Source: an uncultured Aquimarina sp.
GTDB lineage: Bacteria > Bacteroidota > Bacteroidia > Flavobacteriales > Flavobacteriaceae
Assembly: GCA_947489195.1 (NCBI GenBank)
Contig: CANLCT010000008.1
Location: forward strand, 1 to 64,000
Reading direction: 5' to 3'
Length of the DNA stretch: 64,000 nt
Positions 1 to 8,906 of this stretch are shown here, in pieces (positions within the stretch are counted from its first letter, which is position 1; the number at the start of each line of letters is the position of its first letter). The notes under the pieces were generated by a model, which worked only from the letters and a program-made list of their open reading frames with translations, searched no databases and had not been told where the DNA came from. The position numbers were made by a program, and so were the translations under genes.

Positions 1-92
1 AACTGAAGATATTCATAACTGATTTTTACTCTAAAATAAGGCTTTTTATACAATTATGGATAATTACGGATATTCAAAATTAAATAAAAAAA

Positions 93-527
93 ATGCATTT
101 AATTATAAACTTTTGGTTTCTCTTTTTAGTCAGTTTGGGATTTATTCCAGAATTTACATCAACATACTATACTATAATTGATCAGCAACAAGAAAAACCA
201 TTAATAGAAAGTATAAAAAGAGGTGAAATTATTTATAGTAAATTTTGTGCTCGCTGCCACAAAACTAATGGACAAGGATCTAAAAACTATCCACCACTAG
301 CAAATTCTGATTGGCTAACAACTAAACCAACCAAAAGTATACATGCCATAAAATATGGTTTAAAAGGCAATATTATTGTCAATGGAAAAAGCTACAAAAA
401 AACCATGCCTAAACAAAAATTAGAAGATCATGAAATTGCAGACGTTTTAAATTATGTAATGAATAATTGGAGCAATACACAGAACGTTATGATTACAACA
501 AATAATGTTAAAGCAGTAAAAAATTAA
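93..527 (+). CDS. small c-type cytochrome, exported
   Basis: Single-domain cytochrome c of 144 residues. An N-terminal hydrophobic segment (about residues 4-20) acts as signal peptide or anchor. The haem-binding motif is C52-A-R-C55-H56, and M105 in KKTMPKQ is the likely axial ligand before a C-terminal helix. By family knowledge such proteins carry electrons in the periplasm. The gene is alone here: the next gene on this strand starts 289 bp later and a terminator-like hairpin follows the stop, so the redox partner cannot be named. The fold call is firm; the physiological role is unknown. Confidence 0.85.
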   Translation: MHLIINFWFLFLVSLGFIPEFTSTYYTIIDQQQEKPLIESIKRGEIIYSKFCARCHKTNGQGSKNYPPLANSDWLTTKPTKSIHAIKYGLKGNIIVNGKSYKKTMPKQKLEDHEIADVLNYVMNNWSNTQNVMITTNNVKAVKN

Positions 528-540
528 TTACTAAAAACTT

Positions 541-562
541 AAGCATCCCTTTCGAGATGCTT
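541..562 (+). terminator. terminator-like hairpin after the cytochrome gene
   Basis: A 7-bp perfect stem (AAGCATC / GATGCTT) with an 8-nt loop lies 14 bp after the cytochrome stop codon. Only a short T stretch follows, so it would be a modest intrinsic terminator. Confidence 0.5.
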
Positions 563-770
563 TATAACAGAATAAATTTGTCCAACAATTAAAAAAAATT
601 TATTCAAAATATTTAAGCATATCGGTCACATAATAACTCATTATTAAAAAAAGAATACTCTATACAAGTCAAATCTATATCTAATTTTGAATGCATAAAG
701 TATTCTCTAACCCCTTTTCAAATATAACTTTCGGACGTAGTTTTTTGTTTTCAATATTTAAAAAAAGTAA

Positions 771-790
771 ATTTATTTTTTCCAATAAAT
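771..790. promoter_or_regulatory. short inverted repeat in front of the HTH gene
   Basis: ATTTATT and AATAAAT are separated by 6 bp and end 26 bp before the start codon of the helix-turn-helix gene. This could be an autoregulatory operator, but the arms are AT-only and such palindromes arise easily by chance in this genome. Confidence 0.2.
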
Positions 791-816
791 GAAAACCCTA
801 TTCCCAAAAAATTATT

Positions 817-1779
817 ATGCACCAACAAAAACTACTTAAGCAAATAGCCGATTTACTTCCTAAAAAAAACTCTTTAGTAGATCTCATTGCTTCGGTACTT
901 GATATAAGTTATGGGGCTGCATACAGGAGAATTAATAATACATCTAAAATAACTATTGATGAAGCTGTATTACTTGCAAAACACTTTAATTTATCTATAG
1001 ATACTTTATTTGGAACTGGAGATGAAAATGTAATTCCTGTTCGTAAAATGCAAATTCTAAAAGGCACTATTGATTTTGAAAGGTATTTTAAAAATTCTAT
1101 GGAATTACTCACTCCCTTGTTAAGTATAAAAGATTCTGAAATTATATATAGTGCTAAAGATTTGCCTATTTTTTATACTGCCGAAGGTAATATGCTTACT
1201 AGATTTAAACTTTTTGTTTGGTTAAAAATTTTAGACCCTACATTTGATACTACATGTTTTTCAAATTTTATACTCCCCAATACATTACTAAAATCATATA
1301 AAAAATTTGGGGAACTATATAATGATTTAAACACTATTGAAATTTGGGATGTAACTACTATAAACAGTACATTAAAACAATTACACTTTTATTTTGAATT
1401 AGATATTATAACCTCTGAAGAAGCAACTGTTATTTGTAAGGATTTAAAAAAACTAATTCAGAAAATTTATAATAAATCAACGCCTAACAGTAATTTTAAA
1501 CTATACTATAACGAATTATTACTAATGAGTAATAATGTATTGGTAAAAACGCCTTTTCAAAATTCGCTATTTGTCCCATTTACTGTACTTAATTATTTTA
1601 ATACAACAAACTCAAAAACATGCCAACAGGTATCTGTTTTTTTAGATGAACAACTAGCTCAATCTAAATTGATAAATACATCTGGCGAAAAAGAAAAAAA
1701 CATGTTTTTCAATAAAATTTTATCTAAAATAGAGGAATTACAAAATCATATTAATGGAAAATCAATTCTTGATTTTTAA
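817..1779 (+). CDS. helix-turn-helix DNA-binding protein (XRE/BetR-like N-terminus)
   Basis: A 320-residue soluble protein. Residues about 3-66 look like a compact XRE-type helix-turn-helix domain: after helix 1, the DLIASVLDISYGAAYRRINN stretch resembles the recognition helices, followed by a helix ending in LSIDTLFG. The remaining 250 residues are helical, without recognisable motif, signal peptide or membrane segment. Flavobacteria encode many such orphan regulators with an HTH plus a long helical domain. The target cannot be read from context because no gene lies close on either side. It could be autoregulated through the inverted repeat just upstream. A strong terminator follows about 100 bp downstream. 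Confidence 0.65.
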   Translation: MHQQKLLKQIADLLPKKNSLVDLIASVLDISYGAAYRRINNTSKITIDEAVLLAKHFNLSIDTLFGTGDENVIPVRKMQILKGTIDFERYFKNSMELLTPLLSIKDSEIIYSAKDLPIFYTAEGNMLTRFKLFVWLKILDPTFDTTCFSNFILPNTLLKSYKKFGELYNDLNTIEIWDVTTINSTLKQLHFYFELDIITSEEATVICKDLKKLIQKIYNKSTPNSNFKLYYNELLLMSNNVLVKTPFQNSLFVPFTVLNYFNTTNSKTCQQVSVFLDEQLAQSKLINTSGEKEKNMFFNKILSKIEELQNHINGKSILDF

Positions 1780-1881
1780 GTCATTTTAAATAGTTCTATC
1801 TAAAAATGATATTTTTTAGTATCAAAAAAATTAAAACATCTAACTATAAAACCATATCCTGTAATATCTTAAATCTAAAAA

Positions 1882-1909
1882 CCAAGATTTGAAATAAATC
1901 AAATCTTGG
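1882..1909 (+). terminator. strong terminator hairpin between convergent genes
   Basis: A perfect 11-bp stem (CCAAGATTTGA / TCAAATCTTGG) with a 6-nt loop, followed by CTTCTT on the plus strand and preceded by an A-rich stretch, so it can work in both directions. It sits between the HTH gene and the convergent metalloprotease gene. Confidence 0.7.
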
Positions 1910-2022
1910 CTTCTTAAATAAAAAGATATCATTTTTATTTCTTAATAAATAATGAGAAACAATACTCATTAAATACTACAAGTTTTAATTTAAAATGTAA
2001 TTAATACCTGATTATTAATAAT

Positions 2023-2862
2023 TTAGAAACAAACATTATTTCTTGCGCTACCACCATATAACTTTCTTAAGGCTTTTTTATCATTCCCGCTAAAGCTCAA
2101 ATTCCTGACTCTTACAATATTAGCCAAACTTCCTGCCCCATTCATTATTGATTTATTATCAGCTCTAGGAGTACCAGGTACTGTTACTTTTGGCACACTA
2201 TCATCAATATTAGTATGCGCAAAACCAATAATATGTCCAAGCTCATGTCGTATGATAAACCTAACTGTTGCATTCAATTGATTTCTATTTACACTCCTCC
2301 TCAATAATGCTGGATCAAGATCTATAAAACGCCCAGGTTTTCCTCCCGAAGGAAGTGCTGCAATACCTATTTGACCTCTCTTTCGATTTATATTAACATC
2401 TACACGCCCTCTACTAACAAGTCTAAATCTTAAAAAACTTCCATTTACTCTATTCCAATCATTTAAAGCAGCTCTTATTGGCCCATCAAAATCTCTCAGG
2501 TTATTTTTTACGGTAATATCTCTAACTCTGCTGCACCTTACAAGATGCCCCCTTGCATAGGCTTGTTTAGCTATATTATTATCACCTAATGCTAAACTAT
2601 CTGAATCAATTTCATCCAAATAAGATTCTGTTATAATCATATCTCCTTCTACTACATAACCATCATCGCTTTTTATAATTTCTTGATTAGTATCAAAGCC
2701 TGCCCCTTTAAGTTTAGTTAATACTTCTTTTGGTATAGATGAATTCAATTCAGACACCTCTACATTAGATGTTTCGTCCGAATTGATATCATCATTCTCT
2801 TTATTACATTGAATAGCTAATATTGAAATCGATATTGCTACAAATAATTTTAAAATTTTCAT
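2023..2862 (-). CDS. M57-type zinc metalloprotease lipoprotein
   Basis: A 279-residue exported lipoprotein. The lipobox ends at C19 (LAIQC), followed by an acidic linker. The catalytic zinc motif is H206-E207-x-x-H210-x-x-G-x-x-H216 (HELGHIIGFAH), typical of metzincin-like M57/HEIGH peptidases, and the downstream SIM in NKSIMNG supplies a Met-turn. Residues about 105-279 form the catalytic domain. It probably acts at the cell surface or in the periplasm on an unknown protein. It stands alone, convergent with the HTH gene and in front of metY. Confidence 0.8.
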   Translation of the reverse strand: MKILKLFVAISISILAIQCNKENDDINSDETSNVEVSELNSSIPKEVLTKLKGAGFDTNQEIIKSDDGYVVEGDMIITESYLDEIDSDSLALGDNNIAKQAYARGHLVRCSRVRDITVKNNLRDFDGPIRAALNDWNRVNGSFLRFRLVSRGRVDVNINRKRGQIGIAALPSGGKPGRFIDLDPALLRRSVNRNQLNATVRFIIRHELGHIIGFAHTNIDDSVPKVTVPGTPRADNKSIMNGAGSLANIVRVRNLSFSGNDKKALRKLYGGSARNNVCF

Positions 2863-3007
2863 TTGTGTTTTATTTAGATTAGTGTTATTTAAGAATTGAT
2901 TATTCTTAAAAAAGTAGCTTCCGTATAATTAGCTATAACTATAACGCCCTTGCACTATTCTACCCTAACATTTTAACAAAAAATTATAAAAAAACAAAAT
3001 CCTAAAA

Positions 3008-4330
<1,323 letters not shown>

Positions 4331-4389
4331 AAATCCATTTATCAAAAAATGGTAATATCACTACAATCTAATGTAAATAAAGTCAAAAA

Positions 4390-5550
4390 TTATCCTCTAA
4401 ATAAGAACAATTCATCTTTCATCCCTTCAATTTCTGAACGCTCATTATCAGTTATATACTGTATTGCTTTAGAAGTAAATGTTTGTCCTTTTTCGGTAAG
4501 ATTGATAACTCCATTTTGTATGATAATCATGTTGTTTTTTGAAGCTAAATCTAACACCGATTTTGCACGAACCTCTTGCCAATTAATATGTTCATTTAAG
4601 TGATTTACGTGACGTTCTTCTTCTTCTGAATGATTTTGAATATGTAATAAAAAAGTAAGCAACATCACTTCTTTGCGCTGTTGCTTTTGTCTGTATAACA
4701 CAGAAAATAAACCTTTACTCGGCGCAAATAAATAAGTTAATAAAAATAAAGCTCCTAAAACAGTGGTAATTGCTCCAGCTATAGAAGCATCTAATAAATG
4801 AGCCAACCAATACCCCGAAATTGCAGAAAACACACCAATACATACCGCTCCAACTAGTAATTTTTTTAAATCATTCGTTAACAAATACACTGTAGCAGCG
4901 GGAGCTATCATTAAAGCTACAACTAAAATTGCTCCAACGGCATCAAAAGCCCCCACAGTGGTTACCGAAGCTACAGACATTAACCCATAATGCAATACTA
5001 CTGGCGAAAATCCTAAAGCTGCTGCTAAGCCTTGATCAAAAGTACTTACCTTTAACTCTTTATAAAAAACAATTAAAAGAAGCACCGTAACTAATAAAAT
5101 AGTTCCAACTACCCATAAAGCTTTAGGTCCAAAATCATCACCATTAATTAGCATTCTATCAAACGGAGCAAAAGCCAATTCACCTAACAAAACCGCATCA
5201 ATATCCAAATGCACATCGTTCGCATTTAAAGCAATTAAAATTACCCCAACACTAAACATGGCCGGAAAAACTAACCCAATAGCTGTATCTTCTTTTACTA
5301 AACCCGTTTTTTGAATAAACTCAACCAATACTACAGTAATCACTCCCGTTATAGCTGCTAATAAAATATTTAAAGGAGAACCTAAATCATGTGTTATAAA
5401 AAAACCAATGACAATTCCTGGTAATATCGAATGACTAATGGCATCGCTTATTAAAGCCATTTTTCGTAATACTAAAAATACTCCTGGCAAGGCACAGGCT
5501 GCTGCTACCACCGCTGCAATCAATTGTATTTCTATTTGAGCACTACTCAT
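4390..5550 (-). CDS. metal ABC transporter permease (TroD/ZnuB family) with C-terminal winged-helix-like domain
   Basis: Integral membrane permease of the ABC-3 family (Mn/Zn/Fe uptake): about eight or nine hydrophobic segments in residues 1-285, with the conserved KMALISDAISHSILPGI signature near the N-terminus. From about residue 295 a soluble tail of roughly 90 residues (KEVMLLTFLLHIQNH, then VINLTEKGQTF) resembles a DtxR-type winged helix. Start chosen at the ATG giving MSSAQIE, 8 nt inside the end of the preceding permease gene; an ATG 12 bp further upstream is also possible. The overlap implies translational coupling. Second permease of the metal operon. Confidence 0.88.
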   Translation of the reverse strand: MSSAQIEIQLIAAVVAAACALPGVFLVLRKMALISDAISHSILPGIVIGFFITHDLGSPLNILLAAITGVITVVLVEFIQKTGLVKEDTAIGLVFPAMFSVGVILIALNANDVHLDIDAVLLGELAFAPFDRMLINGDDFGPKALWVVGTILLVTVLLLIVFYKELKVSTFDQGLAAALGFSPVVLHYGLMSVASVTTVGAFDAVGAILVVALMIAPAATVYLLTNDLKKLLVGAVCIGVFSAISGYWLAHLLDASIAGAITTVLGALFLLTYLFAPSKGLFSVLYRQKQQRKEVMLLTFLLHIQNHSEEEERHVNHLNEHINWQEVRAKSVLDLASKNNMIIIQNGVINLTEKGQTFTSKAIQYITDNERSEIEGMKDELFLFRG

Positions 5551-6670
5551 TAGTATCCACATTTTGGTTAAACAATTGTGCTGCTTTTTGGTACCCCTCG
5601 GTGGTCATAGACCACATTTGACCATTGATTTTGATCAACTCTTGATCTTCTAATTCTTTCAAGGTATTTACAGAGTATCCCAAAAAGTTATTTAAAATTT
5701 TAATGGCATGAGGTCTTGAAATATCTTTGTGTGTTTGTGCTATTTCATACATTACCGATAAGGTTTTAAATAGCTTTAACGCCTTTCTGTTTTTATACTT
5801 TCTAATTTGTTTAAAAAGAATGCCCCTTTCGGGAGAAAAAACAAAAGAAATTAACACAAAAAATGAAGCCACTAACACGATTACTGGCCCTGTTGACAAT
5901 CCGCTGGTCGAAGCACTAATAGCGGTGCCAAATACCCCAGAAAAAGCACCAAAAACAGCTGCTAAAACAACCATTATACCTAAACTATTTGTCCATTGAC
6001 GTGCCGCTGCAGCTGGTGCTAAAAGCATAGCACTCATTAATACTACTCCTACCGTTTGCAAGCCTAAAACAATGGCTAACACAATAAAGCTTGTAATTAA
6101 TATATCTAAAAAACGCACATTAAAACCCAAGGTTTTGGTATAATCAGCATCAAACAATAAGAGCTTTAATTCCTTCCAAAAAAACAATAATACCAATAAA
6201 CTTAAAAGTGCTACTCCCGAGAGTAACCAAACATCCGCAACTAATAAGGTAGCTGCCTGACCAAATAAATACTTATCTAAACCCGCTTGGTTGGCATTCG
6301 GTTGTTTTTGTATGTACGTTAGCAATAACATTCCTACTCCAAAAAACAATGATAAGACTAAACCAAGAGCCGTATCCGATTTTAAGTGTGTTTTAGAAAT
6401 CATTCCTTTGATCCAAAACGTTCCTAATAACCCACTAATTAACGCACCTAAAAGCAATGCTACTGGGCTTTTAGTTTCGGTAATTAAAAAAGCAATGGCA
6501 ATACCAGGTAAAGCTGCATGCGAAATAGCATCGCCTAATAAACTTTGCTTTCTCAATACTGCAAAACTCCCCAACATACCACAAACTGCTCCCAATACGG
6601 CGGTACCTAATGTGATTACTTGAAGTGTGTAATCCTCTGATAATAGTTTTATGTATTCTAGTATATTGAT
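5543..6670 (-). CDS. metal ABC transporter permease (TroC/ZnuB family), non-ATG start
   Basis: ABC-3 family permease for a divalent metal, with about eight membrane segments and the SLLGDAISHAALPGIAIAFL signature. A C-terminal cytoplasmic tail of about 80 residues (LFKTLSVMYEIAQTH, then MTTEGYQKAAQLF) again looks like a winged helix. No ATG is available for a full-length protein. A TTG at 6595 would cut the first membrane segment, whereas reading back to an ATC at 6668-6670 gives an N-terminus (INILEYIKLL) of the usual family length. Only 16 bp separate that codon from the 7-bp tandem repeat, so the gene may have lost its ATG or may use a rare start. Confidence 0.8.
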   Translation of the reverse strand: MNILEYIKLLSEDYTLQVITLGTAVLGAVCGMLGSFAVLRKQSLLGDAISHAALPGIAIAFLITETKSPVALLLGALISGLLGTFWIKGMISKTHLKSDTALGLVLSLFFGVGMLLLTYIQKQPNANQAGLDKYLFGQAATLLVADVWLLSGVALLSLLVLLFFWKELKLLLFDADYTKTLGFNVRFLDILITSFIVLAIVLGLQTVGVVLMSAMLLAPAAAARQWTNSLGIMVVLAAVFGAFSGVFGTAISASTSGLSTGPVIVLVASFFVLISFVFSPERGILFKQIRKYKNRKALKLFKTLSVMYEIAQTHKDISRPHAIKILNNFLGYSVNTLKELEDQELIKINGQMWSMTTEGYQKAAQLFNQNVDTNE

Positions 6671-6686
6671 GGTGGTTAACTTTTAG

Positions 6687-6764
6687 TTGTCTGTTGTCTG
6701 TTGTCTGTTGTCTGTTGTCTGTTGTCTGTTGTCTGTTGTCTGTTGTCTGTTGTCTGTTGTCTGT
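6687..6764. repeat. tandem repeat, 11 perfect copies of a 7-bp unit
   Basis: Eleven uninterrupted identical copies of TTGTCTG (minus strand CAGACAA) fill 6687-6763. The array lies inside the metal operon, between the ATPase and the first permease. No reading frame of the array carries a stop, but downstream of it two of the three minus-strand frames stop within a few codons and the third enters the permease out of frame, so it is not an in-gene frame switch. Perfect copies of a short unit are prone to slipped-strand length change, which could alter mRNA structure or the distance to regulatory sites. Confidence 0.95.
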
Positions 6765-6862
6765 AAAAACTAATTTTTATTATTTAGATACTTCTTTTAA
6801 ACCTGATATTTTTTATAACTCTTTTACTAACAACCTAAACTAATATTTACTCATTCTTATAT

Positions 6863-7096
6863 TTAAAAAATCAATTCTATTTTCTTTTCACTTATAAGTT
6901 TTTGTAAATATATCCAATTCATTTGTTCTAAATCACTTAACTCTTCTTTAGGTCTGTAGACTTTTATCTTAGAAATAGCACTTACTTTATAAACAAAAGC
7001 ATTCAAATCGATAACTCTATGCTTATTTACCTTTACATCTAATTGTTTCCAATCTTTTTCAATAATTCCAAATCCATATTTTAATGTTTTATTCAA
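6863..7096 (-). CDS. hypothetical 77-residue protein inside the metal operon
   Basis: A short ORF on the operon strand, lying in the stretch that separates ATPase from permeases. The product is basic, without signal peptide, membrane segment or recognisable motif, and I know no family for it. It could be a small inserted gene or a chance ORF. The flanking 130 bp (7097-7227) hold nothing recognisable. Confidence 0.35.
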   Translation of the reverse strand: MNKTLKYGFGIIEKDWKQLDVKVNKHRVIDLNAFVYKVSAISKIKVYRPKEELSDLEQMNWIYLQKLISEKKIELIF

Positions 7097-7227
7097 TATT
7101 TTTTTATTAAAATTAATGCAAAAGAAACTTCCCGTTAACTATTTCATCGTTCTATTAAGAAACTGTTTATTTCTAATGTCATACTCAATACACATACATC
7201 GAACTTATGAGAACTAAAGTCTAAAAC

Positions 7228-7974
7228 CTATTTCTGAACACTAACTTTATAGTTAATTCCATAAGTTTTAGTTAAATTATCATCGTTAAAAATTTCTTTA
7301 ACGGGACCGGTAGCTATCTTTTTTACATTTAAAAAGGTAACCCAATCAAAATACTCAGGTACGGTTTGTAAATCATGATGTACTACAATTACTGTTTTAC
7401 CTGCTTTACGCAATTCTTTTAATAAATTAATTATCGCAATTTCTGTGGTGGCATCTACTCCTTGGAAAGGTTCGTCCATAAAGTATATCGCTGCATTTTG
7501 CACTAAAGCTCGGGCTAAAAATACCCGCTGTTGTTGTCCGCCAGAAAGTTGACTTATTTGCCTACTTTTAAAAGAGAGCATACCCACTTTTTCTAAAGCT
7601 TCTAGGGCTTGTTTTTTTTGAATTTGTCCTGGGCGTTTAATCCAACCTAAACTTCCATAAGTACCCATGAGTACTACATCAAGCGCTGTGGTCGGAAAAT
7701 CCCAATCTACCGAACCTTTTTGTGGTACATAAGCAACTAATGAACGTTGTTGTTTATATGATTTTCCAAATACGGTTACCTTCCCAGCAATGGGTTTTAT
7801 AATACCTAAAATGGATTTGATTAATGTTGATTTTCCTGCTCCATTGGGACCAACAATGGCCATTAGAACTCCTTCTGGTATAGCCAAATCAATATCCCAC
7901 AAAACTGGTTTATAGTTATAAGCAACGGTTAAATCGTCTACTTTTATAGCGTATTTCTGACTATCCTTATCCAT
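7228..7974 (-). CDS. metal ABC transporter ATP-binding protein (TroB/ZnuC family)
   Basis: ABC ATPase of 248 residues that powers divalent-metal uptake through the two permeases. Walker A is GPNGAGKST (42-50), the signature LSGGQQQR begins at 143, Walker B is IYFMDEP (163-169), and a switch histidine lies in VVHHD. The last base of the preceding binding-protein gene overlaps its start, a tight coupling. The following permease gene starts about 560 bp further on, which is unusual because these genes are normally adjacent. Confidence 0.92.
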   Translation of the reverse strand: MDKDSQKYAIKVDDLTVAYNYKPVLWDIDLAIPEGVLMAIVGPNGAGKSTLIKSILGIIKPIAGKVTVFGKSYKQQRSLVAYVPQKGSVDWDFPTTALDVVLMGTYGSLGWIKRPGQIQKKQALEALEKVGMLSFKSRQISQLSGGQQQRVFLARALVQNAAIYFMDEPFQGVDATTEIAIINLLKELRKAGKTVIVVHHDLQTVPEYFDWVTFLNVKKIATGPVKEIFNDDNLTKTYGINYKVSVQK

Positions 7975-8894
7975 TATTTTAATCCATTTACAATCGTTGT
8001 CATATTATGTGTATACATACCAACGTAGGTTGCCTCTGGTGTATTTGCCGTTCCTAAAGCATCTGAAAATAACTCTCCTCCAATACTTACTTCTTGATTT
8101 TTAGATTGCACCGACGCTTGCAATGCCTCTATAGTTCGCTTTGGCACTGAGCTTTCAACAAAAATAGCTTTTACATTATTTTTAATAATAAAGTTAGCTA
8201 AATTTTGAACATCCTTTACTCCTGCCTCAGTGGCTGTTGATAAACCTTGTAAACCTACTACTTGAAAATCATATAGCTTTCCAAAATAATTAAAGGCATC
8301 ATGGGCTGTAATTAAAATTCTTTTTTCTGTAGGAAGCATACTCACTAATTTTTCGTTTTCTTGTTTTAAAGACTTAAGCTTTGCTATGTAAGTCGATGCA
8401 TTTTCAAGGTAAATCTCTTTATTTTTCGCATCTAGTTTCCCTAATTCTGCAGCAGCATAGCGAACACATTGAATCCAATAATCTATTTGAAACCAAACAT
8501 GCGGATCATAATTTGAGGCAAAATTTTCGGAAACAATGAGCTTATCTTTCGACAAACAATCGGTCAATGCGACTGTTTTTTTATTACTATGCTTCATTTT
8601 TTCAAATACATCCTCTAATTTCCCTTCTAGGTGTAAACCGTTATAAAAAATAACATCTGCCTGAGTTAGTTTAGTCACATCGCCTTCACTTGCCTTATAC
8701 AAATGTGGATCTACACCACTACCCATTAAACCTTTTACCAACAATTTATCACCTCCTATGGCTGTGATCATATCGGTAATCATTGTTGTGGTGGTAACTA
8801 TGTTTAATTTTCCATTAGTATTTTTCTCTTTTTTATCACAAGCAATTAGTGATATGGCTAATAAAAAAGAAAGCACTTGTATATATTTTTTCAT
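7974..8894 (-). CDS. metal-binding lipoprotein of ABC transporter (TroA/ZnuA family)
   Basis: Cluster A-I solute-binding protein of 306 residues anchored by C19 in SLIAC. Four predicted metal ligands are in place: H64 (VDPHLYK), H132 (YDPHVW), H198 (AHDAFNYF) and D278 (FSDALG). Position and type match TroA (His-His-His-Asp) rather than the His-His-Glu-Asp set of strictly Mn-specific PsaA-type proteins, so Zn or Mn are both possible. There is no long His-rich loop of the classical ZnuA type. It delivers metal from the periplasm to the permeases. It lies 12 bp after the TonB receptor and overlaps the ATPase gene. Confidence 0.92.
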   Translation of the reverse strand: MKKYIQVLSFLLAISLIACDKKEKNTNGKLNIVTTTTMITDMITAIGGDKLLVKGLMGSGVDPHLYKASEGDVTKLTQADVIFYNGLHLEGKLEDVFEKMKHSNKKTVALTDCLSKDKLIVSENFASNYDPHVWFQIDYWIQCVRYAAAELGKLDAKNKEIYLENASTYIAKLKSLKQENEKLVSMLPTEKRILITAHDAFNYFGKLYDFQVVGLQGLSTATEAGVKDVQNLANFIIKNNVKAIFVESSVPKRTIEALQASVQSKNQEVSIGGELFSDALGTANTPEATYVGMYTHNMTTIVNGLK

Positions 8895-8906
8895 GTATAA
8901 GTATTT

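Noticed and set aside
6687..6764. Tandem repeat as CRISPR array or as coding frame-switch
   Set aside because: There are no spacers between the 7-bp units. As to frame switching, two frames terminate at once downstream and the third reads the permease out of frame.
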